Below the pieces are notes generated by a model. That model made no database searches, had not been told where the DNA came from, and saw nothing but the letters and a program-made list of their open reading frames with translations. Position numbers and translations under genes: made by a program. From positions 2,480,001 through 2,544,000 of the forward strand of contig NW_025963551.1 in the NCBI RefSeq assembly GCF_910591885.1: DNA of 64,000 bases, written 5' to 3'. This DNA is from Bombus terrestris. Taxonomy: Eukaryota > Arthropoda > Insecta > Hymenoptera > Apidae. Shown here piece after piece: positions 35,940 to 50,245 of the stretch; positions within the stretch are counted from its first letter, which is position 1; the number at the start of each line of letters is the position of its first letter.

Positions 35940-36750
35940 GGCGAGCACAGGGAGCGAGGGACGCGTAAGGGTGTGTCACAAACCAACGGTTTGTCACATA
36001 GGGTCATTGAAATATTCGCACCAGCCCCAGGAGCCGGAAGTCTTTATCGAATTGCGTACTGACAAAAGTTTACAGTATATCAATATTTGTACATAAATAG
36101 TAATATTTTCACATAGTACAGTTGCAACGTGAGGACCGAAATCGCTGACAAATTAAGGTAATAACAGGAAATATATGCACGGTACCAAAAGGTATATGTA
36201 TAGCTTGGAAATTGTAATCGTTGCTCGCTCGCTCCGCTCGCTCGTAAGAATCTAGTCCAACCTCACAACCGATCCGACACGTTCGCAAATTTGAAATTAG
36301 TCGCCTCCTTATCGGATAACGAACGCAAGAGGGATTGGTTTTAGGTTAGGCTATAGTTATCGGGCGAGCACAGGGAGCGAGGGTCGCGTAAGGGTGTGTC
36401 ACAAACCAACGGTTTGTCACATAGGGTCATTGAAATATTCGCACCAGCCCCAGGAGCCGGAAGTCTTTATCGAATTGCCTACAGACAAAAGTTTACAGTA
36501 TATCAATATTTGTACATAAATAGTAATAATTTCACACAGTACAGTGCAACGTGAGGTCCGAAATCGCTGACAAATTGAGGTAATGACAGGAAATATATGC
36601 AAGGCAATATAAGGTATATGTATAGCTTGGAAATTGTAATCGTTGCTCGCTCGCTCCGCTCGCTCGTAAGAATCTAGTCCAACCTCCCAACCGATCCGAC
36701 ACGTTCGCAAATTTGAAATTAGTCCCCTCCTTATCGAATGGCGAACGTAT
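35940..36750 (+). repeat. Copy of 10170-10980, 25,770 bp away
   Basis: Two units match units near 10170-10980 at a constant offset of 25,770 bp. Shared rare variants are GTGAGGACCGAAATC (10360 and 36130), the CACCAAAAGG lower middle in a core unit (36181 reads GGTACCAAAAGG) and GAGGGTCGCGTAAGGG (10609 and 36379). This links two parts of the core that are far apart. Confidence 0.7.
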
Positions 36751-39695
36751 GAGGTATTGGTTTTAGGTTAGGCTATAGTTTTCAAGCGAGCGCAGCGAGC
36801 GAGGGTCGCGTAAAGGTGTGTCACAAACCAACGGTTTGGCACATAGGGACATTGAAATATTCGCACCAGCCCGAGGAGTCGGAAGTCTTTATCGAGTTGC
36901 CTACTGACAAAAGTTTACAGTTTATCAATAGTTTTACATTAATAGTAATATTCTCACACGGTACAGTGCAACGTGAGGTCTGAAATCGCTGACAAAATTA
37001 GGTAATAACAGGAAATATATGCATGGCACCATAAGGTATATGTATAGCTTGGAAATTGTAATCGTTGCTCGCTCGCTCCGCTCGCTCGTAAGAATCTAGC
37101 CCAACCTCACAACCGATCCGACACGTTCGCAAATTTCAAATTAGTCGCCTCCTTATCGGATAACGAACGCAAGAGGGATTGGTTTTAGGTTAGGCTATAG
37201 TTATCGGGCGAGCACAGGGAGCGAGGGACGCGTAAGGGTGTGTCACAAACCAACGGTTTGTCACATAGGGTCATTGAAATATTCGCACCAGCCCCAGGAG
37301 CCGGAAGTCTTTATCGAATTGCCTACAGACAATAGTTTACAGTGTATCAATATTTGTACATAAATAGTAATATTTTCACACAGTACAATGCAACGTGAGG
37401 TCCGAAATCGCTGACAAATTGAGGTAATAATAGGAAATATATGCAGGACAATATAAGATATATGTATAGCTTGGAAATTGTAATCGTTGATCGCTCGCTC
37501 CCCTCGCTCGTAAGAATCTAGTGCAACCTCACAACCGATCCGACACGTTCGCAAATTTGAAATTAGTCGCCTCCTTATCGGATAACGAACACAAGAGGGA
37601 TTGGTTTTAGGTTAGGCTATAGTTATCGATCGGGCGCAGCGAGCGAGGGACGCATAAAGGTGTGTCACAAACCAACGGTTTGTCACATAGGGTCGTTGAA
37701 ATATTCGCACCAGCCCCAGGAGCCGGAAGTCTTTATCGAATTGCCTACAGACAATAGTTTACAGTATATCAATATTTGTACATAAATAGTAATATTTTCA
37801 CACAGTACAGTGCAACGTGAGGTCCGAAATCGCTGACAAATTGAGGTAATAACAGGAAATATATGCAAGGCAATATAAGGTATATGTATAGCTTGGAAAT
37901 TGTAATCGTTGCTCGCTCGCTCCGCCCGCTCGTAAGAATCTAGCCCAACCTCACAACCGATCCGACACGTTCGCAAATTTCAAATTAGTCGCCTCCTTAT
38001 CGGATAACGAACGCAAGAGGGAATGGTTTTAGGTTAGGCTATAGTTATCGGGCGAGCACAGGGAGCGAGGGACGCGTAAGGGTGTGTCACAAACCAACGG
38101 TTTGTCACATAGGGTCATTGAAATATTCGCACCAGCCCCAGGAGCCGGAAGTCTTTATCGAATTGCCTACAGACAATAGTTTACAGTGTATCAATATTTG
38201 TACATAAATAGTAATATTTTCGCACAGTACAGTGCAACGTGAGGTCCGAAATCGCTGACAAATTGAGGTAATAACAGGAAATATATGCAAGGCAATATAA
38301 GGTATATGTATAGCTTGGAAATTGTAATCGTTGCTCGCTCGCTCCGCTCGCTCGTAAGAATCTAGCCCAACCTCACAACCGATCCGACACGTTCGCAAAT
38401 TTGAAATTAGTCGCCTCCTTATCGGATAACGAACACAAGAGGGATTGGTTTTAGGTTAGGCTATAGTTATCGATCGGGCGCAGCGAGCGAGGGACGCATA
38501 AAGGTGTGTCACAAACCAACGGTTTGTCACATAGGGTCATTGAAATATTCGCACCAGCCCCAGGAGCCGGTAGTCTTTATCGAATTGCCTACAGACAATA
38601 GTTTACAGTATATCAATATTTGTACATAAATAGTAATATTTTCACACAGTACAGTGCAACGTGAGGTCCGAAATCGCTGACAAATTGAGGTAATAACAGG
38701 AAATATATGCAAGGCAATATAAGGTATATGTATAGCTTGGAAATTGTAATCGTTGCTCGCTCGCTCCGCCCGCTCGTAAGAATCTAGCCCAACCTCACAA
38801 CCGATCCGACACGTTCGCAAATTTCAAATTAGTCGCCTCCTTATCGGATAACGAACGCAAGAGGGATTGGTTTTAGGTTAGGCTATAGTTATCGGGCGAG
38901 CACAGGGAGCGAGGGACGCGTAAGGGTGTGTCACAAACCAACGGTTTGTCACATAGGGTCATTGAAATATTCGCACCAGCCCCAGGAGCCGGAAGTCTTT
39001 ATCGAATTGCCTACAGACAATAGTTTACAGTGTATCAATATTTGTACATAAATAGTAATATTTTCGCACAGTACAGTGCAACGTGAGGTCCGAAATCGCT
39101 GACAAATTGAGGTAATAACAGGAAATATATGCAAGGCAATATAAGGTATATGTATAGCTTGGAAATTGTAATCGTTGCTCGCTCGCTCCGCTCGCTCGTA
39201 AGAATCTCGTCCAACCTCCCAACCGATCCGACACGTTCGCAAATTTGAAATTAGTCCCCTCCTTATCGAATGGCGAACGTATGAGGTATTGGTTTTAGGT
39301 TAGGCTATAGTTTTCAAGCGAGCGCAGCGAGCGAGGGTCGCGTAAAGGTGTGTCACAAACCAACGTTTTGGCACTTAGGGACATTGAAATATTCGCACCA
39401 GCCCGAGGAGTCGGAAGCCTTTATCGCGTTGCCTACTGACAAAAGTTTACAGTTTATCAACAGTTTTACATAAATAGTAATATTTCCACATAGTACGGTG
39501 CAACGTAAGGTCCGAAGTCGCTGACAAATTCAGGTAATAACAGGAAATATATGCAAGGCAATATAAGGTATATGTATAGCTTGGAAATTGTAATCGTTGC
39601 TCGCTCGCTCCGCTCGCTCGTAAGAATCTAGTCCAACCTCACAACCGATCCGACACGTTCGGAAATTTGAAGTTAGTCCCCTCCTTATCGGATAA

Positions 39696-42600
39696 CGAAA
39701 GCAAGAGGGATTGGTTTTAGGTTAGGCTATAGTTATCGGGCGAGCACAGGGAGCGAGGGACGCGTAAGGGTGTGTCACAAACCAACGGTTTGTCACATAG
39801 GGTCATTGAAATATTCGCACCAGCCCCAGGAGCCGGAAGTCTTTATCGAATTGCGTACTGACAAAAGTTTACAGTATATCAATATTTGTACATAAATAGT
39901 AATATTTTCACACAGTACAGTGCAACGTGAGGTCCGAAATCGCTGACAAATTGAGGTAATAACAGGAAATATATGCAAGGCAATATAAGGTATATGTATA
40001 GCTTGGAAATTGTAATCGTTGCTCGCTCGCTCCGCTCGCTCGTAAGAATCTAGTCCAACCTCACAACCGATCCGACACGTTCGCAAACTTGAAATTAGTC
40101 GCCTCCTTATCGGATAACGAACGCAAGAGGGGTTGGTTTTAGGTTAGGCTATAGTTTTCGATCGGGCGCAGCGAGCGAGGGACGCATAAAGGTGTGTCAC
40201 AAACCAACGGTTTGTCACATAGGGTCATTGAAATATTCGCACCAGCCCCAGGAGCCGGAAGTCTTTATCGAATTGCCTACAGACAATAGTTTACAGTGTA
40301 TCAATATTTGTACATAAATAGTAATATTTTCACACAGTACAATGCAACGTGAGGTCCGAAATCGCTGACAAATTGAGGTAATAATAGGAAATATATGCAG
40401 GACAATATAAGATATATGTATAGCTTGGAAATTGTAATCGTTGATCGCTCGCTCCCCTCGCTCGTAAGAATCTAGTGCAATCTCACAACCGATCCGACAC
40501 GTTCGCAAATTTGAAATTAGTCGCCTCCTTATCGGATAACGAACACAAGAGGGATTGGTTTTAGGTTAGGCTATAGTTATCGATCGGGCGCAGCGAGCGA
40601 GGGACGCATAAAGGTGTGTCACAAACCAACGGTTTGTCACATAGGGTCATTGAAATATTCGCACCAGCCCCAGGAGTCGGAAGTCTTTATCGAATTGCCT
40701 ACAGACAATAGTTTACAGTGTATCAATATTTGTACATAAATAGTAATATTTTCACACAGTACAGTGCAACGTGAGGTCCGAAATCGCTGACAAATTGAGG
40801 TAATAACAGGAAATATATGCAAGGCAATATAAGGTATATGTATAGCTTGGAAATTGTAATCGTTGCTCGCTCGCTCCGCTCGCTCGTAAGAATCTAGCCC
40901 AACCTCACAACCGATCCGACACGTTCGCAAATTTGAAATTAGTCGCCTCCTTATCGGATAACGAACACAAGAGGGATTGGTTTTAGGTTAGGCTATAGTT
41001 ATCGATCGGGCGCAGCGAGCGAGGGACGCATAAAGGTGTGTCACAAACCAACGGTTTGTCACATAGGGTCATTGAAATATTCGCACCAGCCCCAGGAGCC
41101 GGAAGTCTTTATCGAATTGCCTACAGACAATAGTTTACAGTATATCAATATTTGTACATAAATAGTAATATTTTCACACAGTACAGTGCAACGTGAGGTC
41201 CGAAATCGCTGACAAATTGAGGTAATAACAGGAAATATATGCAAGGCAATATAAGGTATATGTATAGCTTGGAAATTGTAATCGTTGCTCGCTCGCTCCG
41301 CCCGCTCGTAAGAATCTAGCCCAACCTCACAACCGATCCGACACGTTCGCAAATTTGAAATTAGTCCCCTCCTTATCGAATGGCGAACGTATGAGGTATT
41401 GGTTTTAGGTTAGGCTATAGTTTTCAAGCGAGCGCAGCGAGCGAGGGTCGCGTAAAGGTGTGTCACAAACCAACGGTTTGGCACTTAGGGACATTGAAAT
41501 ATTCGCACCAGCCCGAGGAGTCGGAAGCCTTTATCGCGTTGCCTACTGACAAAAGTTTACAGTTTATCAATAGTTTTACATTAATAGTAATATTCTCACA
41601 CGGTACAGTGCAACGTGGGGTCTGAAATCGCTGACAAAATTAGGTAATAACAGGAAATATATGCATGGCACCATAAGGTATATGTATAGCTTGGAAATTG
41701 TAATCGTTGCTCGCTCGCTCCGCTCGCTCGTAATAATCTAGCCCAACCTCACAACCGATCCGACACGTTCGCAAATTTCAAATTAGTCGCCTCCTTATCG
41801 GATAACGAACGCAAGAGGGATTGGTTTTAGGTTAGGCTATAGTTATCGGGCGAGCACAGGGAGCGAGGGACGCGTAAGGGTGTGTCACAAACCAACGGTT
41901 TGTCACATAGGGTCATTGAAATATTCGCACCAGCCCCAGGAGCCGGAAGTCTTTATCGAATTGCCTACAGACAATAGTTTACAGTGTATCAATATTTGTA
42001 CATAAATAGTAATATTTTCGCACAGTACAGTGCAACGTGAGGTCCGAAATCGCTGACAAATTGAGGTAATAACAGGAAATATATGCAAGGCAATATAAGG
42101 TATATGTATAGCTTGGAAATTGTAATCGTTGCTCGCTCGCTCCGCTCGCTCGTAAGAATCTAGCCCAACCTCACAACCGATCCGACACGTTCGCAAATTT
42201 CAAATTAGTCGCCTCCTTATCGGATAACGAACGCAAGAGGGATTGGTTTTAGGTTAGGCTATAGTTATCGGGCGAGCACAGGGAGCGAGGGACGCGTAAG
42301 GGTGTGTCACAAACCAACGGTTTGTCACATAGGGTCATTGAAATATTCGCACCAGCCCCAGGAGCCGGAAGTCTTTATCGAATTGCCTACAGACAATAGT
42401 TTACAGTATATCAATATTTGTACATAAATAGTAATATTTTCACACAGTACAGTGCAACGTGAGGTCCGAAATCGCTGACAAATTGAGGTAATGACAGGAA
42501 ATATATGCAAGGCAATATAAGGTATATGTATAGCTTGGAAATTGTAATCGTTGCCTGCTCGCTCCGCTCGCTCGTAAGAATCTAGTCCAACCTCCCAACC

Positions 42601-43071
42601 GATCCGACACGTTCGCAAATTTGAAATTAGTCCCCTCCTTATCGAATGGCGAACGTATGAGGTATTGGTTTTAGGTTAGGCTATAGTTTTCAAGCGAGCG
42701 CAGCGAGCGAGGGTCGCGTAAAGGTGTGTCACAAACCAACGTTTTGGCACTTAGGGACATTGAAATATTCGCACCAGCCCGAGGAGTCGGAAGCCTTTAT
42801 CGCGTTGCCTACTGACAAAAGTTTACAGTTTATCAACAGTTTTACATAAATAGTAATATTTCCACATAGTACGGTGCAACGTAAGGTCCGAAGTCGCTGA
42901 CAAATTCAGGTAATAACAGGAAATATATGCAAGGCAATATAAGGTATATGTATAGCTTGGAAATTGTAATCGTTGCTCGCTCGCTCCGCTCGCTCGTAAG
43001 AATCTAGTCCAACCTCACAACCGATCCGACACGTTCGGAAATTTGAAGTTAGTCCCCTCCTTATCGGATAA
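39696..43071 (+). repeat. Higher-order repeat, copy a (8 units)
   Basis: The order is unit 1 (GCGTACTGAC; right arm CAAACTTG), unit 2 (GATCGCTCGCTCCCC box B), unit 3 (GGAGTCGGAAG with GTGTATC), unit 4, an extra S4-head unit with TACATTAATAG and TTCTCACACGG (41384-41805), unit 5 (TTTTCGCACAG), unit 6 (CCTCCCAACC right arm) and unit 7 (S4 with CCGAAGTCGCTG and right arm GTTCGGAAATTTG). The extra unit makes this copy one longer than the 7-unit form. Private changes include CAATCTCAC at 40478-40486 and TTGCCTGCTCG at 42552-42562. Confidence 0.85.
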
Positions 43072-46000
43072 CGAAAGCAAGAGGGATTGGTTTTAGGTTA
43101 GGCTATAGTTATCGGGCGAGCACAGGGAGCGAGGGACGCGTAAGGGTGTGTCACAAACCAACGGTTTGTCACATAGGGTCATTGAAATATTCGCACCAGC
43201 CCCAGGAGCCGGAAGTCTTTATCGAATTGCGTACTGACAAAAGTTTACAGTATATCAATATTTGTACATAAATAGTAATATTTTCACACAGTACAGTGCA
43301 ACGTGAGGTCCGAAATCGCTGACAAATTGAGGTAATAACAGGAAATATATGCAAGGCAATATAAGGTATATGTATAGCTTGGAAATTGTAATCGTTGCTC
43401 GCTCGCTCCGCTCGCTCGTAAGAATCTAGCCCAACCTCACAACCGATCCGACACGTTCGCAAACTTGAAATTAGTCGCCTCCTTATCGGATAACGAACAC
43501 AAGAGGGGTTGGTTTTAGGTTAGGCTATAGTTATCGATCGGGCGCAGCGAGCGAGGGACGCATAAAGGTGTGTCACAAACCAACGGTTTGTCACATAGGG
43601 TCATTGAAATATTCGCACCAGCCCCAGGAGCCGGAAGTCTTTATCGAATTGCCTACAGACAATAGTTTACAGTGTATCAATATTTGTACATAAATAGTAA
43701 TATTTTCACACAGTACAGTGCAACGTGAGGTCCGAAATCGCTGACAAATTGAGGTAATAACAGGAAATATATGCAAGGCAATATAAGGTATATGTATAGC
43801 TTGGAAATTGTAATCGTTGCTCGCTCGCTCCGCTCGCTCGTAAGAATCTAGCCCAACCTCACAACCGATCCGACACGTTCGCAAATTTGAAATTAGTCGC
43901 CTCCTTATCGGATAACGAACACAAGAGGGATTGGTTTTAGGTTAGGCTATAGTTATCGATCGGGCGCAGCGAGCGAGGGACGCATAAAGGTGTGTCACAA
44001 ACCAACGGTTTGTCACATAGGGTCATTGAAATATTCGCACCAGCCCCAGGAGCCGGAAGTCTTTATCGAATTGCCTACAGACAATAGTTTACAGTATATC
44101 AATATTTGTACATAAATAGTAATATTTTCACACAGTACAGTGCAACGTGAGGTCCGAAATCGCTGACAAATTGAGGTAATAACAGGAAATATATGCAAGG
44201 CAATATAAGGTATATGTATAGCTTGGAAATTGTAATCGTTGCTCGCTCGCTCCGCCCGCTCGTAAGAATCTAGCCCAACCTCACAACCGATCCGACACGT
44301 TCGCAAATTTGAAATTAGTCCCCTCCTTATCGAATGGCGAACGTATGAGGTATTGGTTTTAGGTTAGGCTATAGTTTTCAAGCGAGCGCAGCGAGCGAGG
44401 GTCGCGTAAAGGTGTGTCACAAACCAACGGTTTGGCACTTAGGGACATTGAAATATTCGCACCAGCCCGAGGAGTCGGAAGCCTTTATCGCGTTGCCTAC
44501 TGACAAAAGTTTACAGTTTATCAATAGTTTTACATTAATAGTAATATTCTCACACGGTACAGTGCAACGTGAGGTCTGAAATCGCTGACAAATTGAGGTA
44601 ATAACAGGAAATATATGCAAGGCAATATAAGGTATATGTATAGCTTGGAAATTGTAATCGTTGCTCGCTCGCTCCGCTCGCTCGTAAGAATCTAGCCCAA
44701 CCTCACAACCGATCCGACACGTTCGCAAATTTCAAATTAGTCGCCTCCTTATCGGATAACGAACGCAAGAGGGATTGGTTTTAGGTTAGGCTATAGTTAT
44801 CGGGCGAGCACAGGGAGCGAGGGACGCGTAAGGGTGTGTCACAAACCAACGGTTTGTCACATAGGGTCATTGAAATATTCGCACCAGCCCCAGGAGCCGG
44901 AAGTCTTTATCGAATTGCCTACAGACAATAGTTTACAGTGTATCAATATTTGTACATAAATAGTAATATTTTCACACAGTACAATGCAACGTGAGGTCCG
45001 AAATCGCTGACAAATTGAGGTAATAATAGGAAATATATGCAGGACAATATAAGATATATGTATAGCTTGGAAATTGTAATCGTTGATCGCTCGCTCCCCT
45101 CGCTCGTAAGAATCTAGTGCAACCTCACAACCGATCCGACACGTTCGCAAATTTGAAATTAGTCGCCTCCTTATCGGATAACGAACACAAGAGGGATTGG
45201 TTTTAGGTTAGGCTATAGTTATCGATCGGGCGCAGCGAGCGAGGGACGCATAAAGGTGTGTCACAAACCAACGGTTTGTCACATAGGGTCATTGAAATAT
45301 TCGCACCAGCCCCAGGAGTCGGAAGTCTTTATCGAATTGCCTACAGACAATAGTTTACAGTGTATCAATATTTGTACATAAATAGTAATATTTTCACACA
45401 GTACAGTGCAACGTGAGGTCCGAAATCGCTGACAAATTGAGGTAATAACAGGAAATATATGCAAGGCAATATAAGGTATATGTATAGCTTGGAAATTGTA
45501 ATCGTTGCTCGCTCGCTCCGCTCGCTCGTAAGAATCTAGCCCAACCTCACAACCGATCCGACACGTTCGCAAATTTGAAATTAGTCGCCTCCTTATCGGA
45601 TAACGAACACAAGAGGGATTGGTTTTAGGTTAGGCTATAGTTATCGATCGGGCGCAGCGAGCGAGGGACGCATAAAGGTGTGTCACAAACCAACGGTTTG
45701 TCACATAGGGTCATTGAAATATTCGCACCAGCCCCAGGAGCCGGAAGTCTTTATCGAATTGCCTACAGACAATAGTTTACAGTATATCAATATTTGTACA
45801 TAAATAGTAATATTTTCACACAGTACAGTGCAACGTGAGGTCCGAAATCGCTGACAAATTGAGGTAATAACAGGAAATATATGCAAGGCAATATTAGGTA
45901 TATGTATAGCTTGGAAATTGTAATCGTTGCTCGCTCGCTCCGCCCGCTCGTAAGAATCTAGCCCAACCTCACAACCGATCCGACACGTTCGCAAATTTCA

Positions 46001-47291
46001 AATTAGTCGCCTCCTTATCGGATAACGAACGCAAGAGGGATTGGTTTTAGGTTAGGCTATAGTTATCGGGCGAGCACAGGGAGCGAGGGACGCGTAAGGG
46101 TGTGTCACAAACCAACGGTTTGTCACATAGGGTCATTGAAATATTCGCACCAGCCCCAGGAGCCGGAAGTCTTTATCGAATTGCCTACAGACAATAGTTT
46201 ACAGTGTATCAATATTTGTACATAAATAGTAATATTTTCGCACAGTACAGTGCAACGTGAGGTCCGAAATCGCTGACAAATTGAGGTAACAACAGGAAAT
46301 ATATGCAAGGCAATATAAGGTATATGTATAGCTTGGAAATTGTAATCGTTGCTCGCTCGCTCCGCTCGCTCGTAAGAATCTAGCCCAACCTCACAACCGA
46401 TCCGACACGTTCGCAAATTTCAAATTAGTCGCCTCCTTATCGGATAACGAACGCAAGAGGGATTGGTTTTAGGTTAGGCTATAGTTATCGGGCGAGCACA
46501 GGGAGCGAGGGACGCGTAAGGGTGTGTCACAAACCAACGGTTTGTCACATAGGGTCATTGAAATATTCGCACCAGCCCCAGGAGCCGGAAGTCTTTATCG
46601 AATTGCCTACAGACAATAGTTTACAGTATATCAATATTTGTACATAAATAGTAATATTTTCACACAGTACAGTGCAACGTGAGGTCCGAAATCGCTGACA
46701 AATTGAGGTAATGACAGGAAATATATGCAAGGCAATATGAGGTATATGTATAGCTTGGAAATTGTAATCGTTGCTCGCTCGCTCCGCTCGCTCGTAAGAA
46801 TCTAGTCCAACCTCCCAACCGATCCAACACGTTCGCAAATTTGAAATTAGTCCCCTCCTTATCGAATGGCGAACGTATGAGGTATTGGTTTTAGGTTAGG
46901 CTATAGTTTTCAAGCGAGCGCAGCGAGCGAGGGTCGCGTAAAGGTGTGTCACAAACCAACGGTTTGGCACTTAGGGACATTGAAATATTCGCACCAGCCC
47001 GAGGAGTCGGAAGCCTTTATCGCGTTGCCTACTGACAAAAGTTTACAGTTTATCAACAGTTTTACATAAATAGTAATATTTCCACATAGTACGGTGCAAC
47101 GTAAGGTCCGAAGTCGCTGACAAATTGAGGTAATAACAGGAAATATATGCAAGGCAATATAAGGTATATGTATAGCTTGGAAATTGTAATCGTTGCTCGC
47201 TCGCTCCGCTCGCTCGTAAGAATCTAGTCCAACCTCACAACCGATCCGACACGTTCGGAAATTTGAAGTTAGTCCCCTCCTTATCGGATAA
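43072..47291 (+). repeat. Higher-order repeat, copy b (10 units)
   Basis: It starts with unit 1, then has three additional units (43494-44759) that look like units 3 and 4 and the TACATTAATAG unit of copy a. It then runs units 2 to 7 as in copy c. The third additional unit is a hybrid: TACATTAATAG and GAGGTCTGAAATCG on the left switch between 44580 and 44595 to the common GACAAATTGAGG. Units 2 to 7 match copy c at offset 2,954 with only a handful of base differences that I could see. Confidence 0.85.
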
Positions 47292-50245
47292 CGAAAGCAA
47301 GAGGGATTGGTTTTAGGTTAGGCTATAGTTATCGGGCGAGCACAGGGAGCGAGGGACGCGTAAGGGTGTGTCACAAACCAACGGTTTGTCACATAGGGTC
47401 ATTGAAATATTCGCACCAGCCCCAGGAGCCGGAAGTCTTTATCGAATTGCGTACTGACAAAAGTTTACAGTATATCAATATTTGTACATAAATAGTAATA
47501 TTTTCACACAGTACAGTGCAACGTGAGGTCCGAAATCGCTGACAAATTGAGGTAATAACAGGAAATATATGCAAGGCAATATAAGGTATATGTATAGCTT
47601 GGAAATTGTAATCGTTGCTCGCTCGCTCCGCTCGCTCGTAAGAATCTAGCCCAACCTCACAACCGATCCGACACGTTCGCAAACTTGAAATTAGTCGCCT
47701 CCTTATCGGATAACGAACACAAGAGGGGTTGGTTTTAGGTTAGGCTATAGTTATCGATCGGGCGCAGCGAGCGAGGGACGCATAAAGGTGTGTCACAAAC
47801 CAACGGTTTGTCACATAGGGTCATTGAAATATTCGCACCAGCCCCAGGAGCCGGAAGTCTTTATCGAATTGCCTACAGACAATAGTTTACAGTGTATCAA
47901 TATTTGTACATAAATAGTAATATTTTCACACAGTACAATGCAACGTGAGGTCCGAAATCGCTGACAAATTGAGGTAATAATAGGAAATATATGCAGGACA
48001 ATATAAGATATATGTATAGCTTGGAAATTGTAATCGTTGATCGCTCGCTCCCCTCGCTCGTAAGAATCTAGTGCAACCTCACAACCGATCCGACACGTTC
48101 GCAAATTTGAAATTAGTCGCCTCCTTATCGGATAACGAACACAAGAGGGATTGGTTTTAGGTTAGGCTATAGTTATCGATCGGGCGCAGCGAGCGAGGGA
48201 CGCATAAAGGTGTGTCACAAACCAACGGTTTGTCACATAGGGTCATTGAAATATTCGCACCAGCCCCAGGAGTCGGAAGTCTTTATCGAATTGCCTACAG
48301 ACAATAGTTTACAGTGTATCAATATTTGTACATAAATAGTAATATTTTCACACAGTACAGTGCAACGTGAGGTCCGAAATCGCTGACAAATTGAGGTAAT
48401 AACAGGAAATATATGCAAGGCAATATAAGGTATATGTATAGCTTGGAAATTGTAATCGTTGCTCGCTCGCTCCGCTCGCCCGTAAGAATCTAGCCCAACC
48501 TCACAACCGATCCGACACGTTCGCAAATTTGAAATTAGTCGCCTCCTTATCGGATAACGAACACAAGAGGGATTGGTTTTAGGTTAGGCTATAGTTATCG
48601 ATCGGGCGCAGCGAGCGAGGGACGCATAAAGGTGTGTCACAAACCAACGGTTTGTCACATAGGGTCATTGAAATATTCGCACCAGCCCCAGGAGCCGGAA
48701 GTCTTTATCGAATTGCCTACAGACAATAGTTTACAGTATATCAATATTTGTACATAAATAGTAATATTTTCACACAGTACAGTGCAACGTGAGGTCCGAA
48801 ATCGCTGACAAATTGAGGTAATAACAGGAAATATATGCAAGGCAATATTAGGTATATGTATAGCTTGGAAATTGTAATCGTTGCTCGCTCGCTCCGCCCG
48901 CTCGTAAGAATCTAGCCCAACCTCACAACCGATCCGACACGTTCGCAAATTTCAAATTAGTCGCCTCCTTATCGGATAACGAACGCAAGAGGGATTGGTT
49001 TTAGGTTAGGCTATAGTTATCGGGCGAGCACAGGGAGCGAGGGACGCGTAAGGGTGTGTCACAAACCAACGGTTTGTCACATAGGGTCATTGAAATATTC
49101 GCACCAGCCCCAGGAGCCGGAAGTCTTTATCGAATTGCCTACAGACAATAGTTTACAGTGTATCAATATTTGTACATAAATAGTAATATTTTCGCACAGT
49201 ACAGTGCAACGTGAGGTCCGAAATCGCTGACAAATTGAGGTAACAACAGGAAATATATGCAAGGCAATATAAGGTATATGTATAGCTTGGAAATTGTAAT
49301 CGTTGCTCGCTCGCTCCGCTCGCTCGTAAGAATCTAGCCCAACCTCACAACCGATCCGACACGTTCGCAAATTTCAAATTAGTCGCCTCCTTATCGGATA
49401 ACGAACGCAAGAGGGATTGGTTTTAGGTTAGGCTATAGTTATCGGGCGAGCACAGGGAGCGAGGGACGCGTAAGGGTGTGTCACAAACCAACGGTTTGTC
49501 ACATAGGGTCATTGAAATATTCGCACCAGCCCCAGGAGCCGGAAGTCTTTATCGAATTGCCTACAGACAATAGTTTACAGTATATCAATATTTGTACATA
49601 AATAGTAATATTTTCACACAGTACAGTGCAACGTGAGGTCCGAAATCGCTGACAAATTGAGGTAATGACAGGAAATATATGCAAGGCAATATAAGGTATA
49701 TGTATAGCTTGGAAATTGTAATCGTTGCTCGCTCGCTCCGCTCGCTCGTAAGAATCTAGTCCAACCTCCCAACCGATCCAACACGTTCGCAAATTTGAAA
49801 TTAGTCCCCTCCTTATCGAATGGCGAACGTATGAGGTATTGGTTTTAGGTTAGGCTATAGTTTTCAAGCGAGCGCAGCGAGCGAGGGTCGCGTAAAGGTG
49901 TGTCACAAACCAACGGTTTGGCACTTAGGGACATTGAAATATTCGCACCAGCCCGAGGAGTCGGAAGCCTTTATCGCGTTGCCTACTGACAAAAGTTTAC
50001 AGTTTATCAACAGTTTTACATAAATAGTAATATTTCCACATAGTACGGTGCAACGTAAGGTCCGAAGTCGCTGACAAATTGAGGTAATAACAGGAAATAT
50101 ATGCAAGGCAATATAAGGTATATGTATAGCTTGGAAATTGTAATCGTTGCTCGCTCGCTCCGCTCGCTCGTAAGAATCTAGTCCAACCTCACAACCGATC
50201 CGACACGTTCGGAAATTTGAAGTTAGTCCCCTCCTTATCGGATAA
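47292..50245 (+). repeat. Higher-order repeat, copy c (7 units, 2,954 bp)
   Basis: This is the basic seven-unit form. Shared rare variants with copy b include ATATTAGG (48846), GAGGTAACAAC (49238), TTTTCGCACAG (49189), CCAACACGTTCG (49778) and CCGAAGTCGCTG (50063). Shared with copy d is GCCCGTAAG (48478 and 51432). Copies b, c and d are therefore successive products of the same amplification. Confidence 0.9.
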
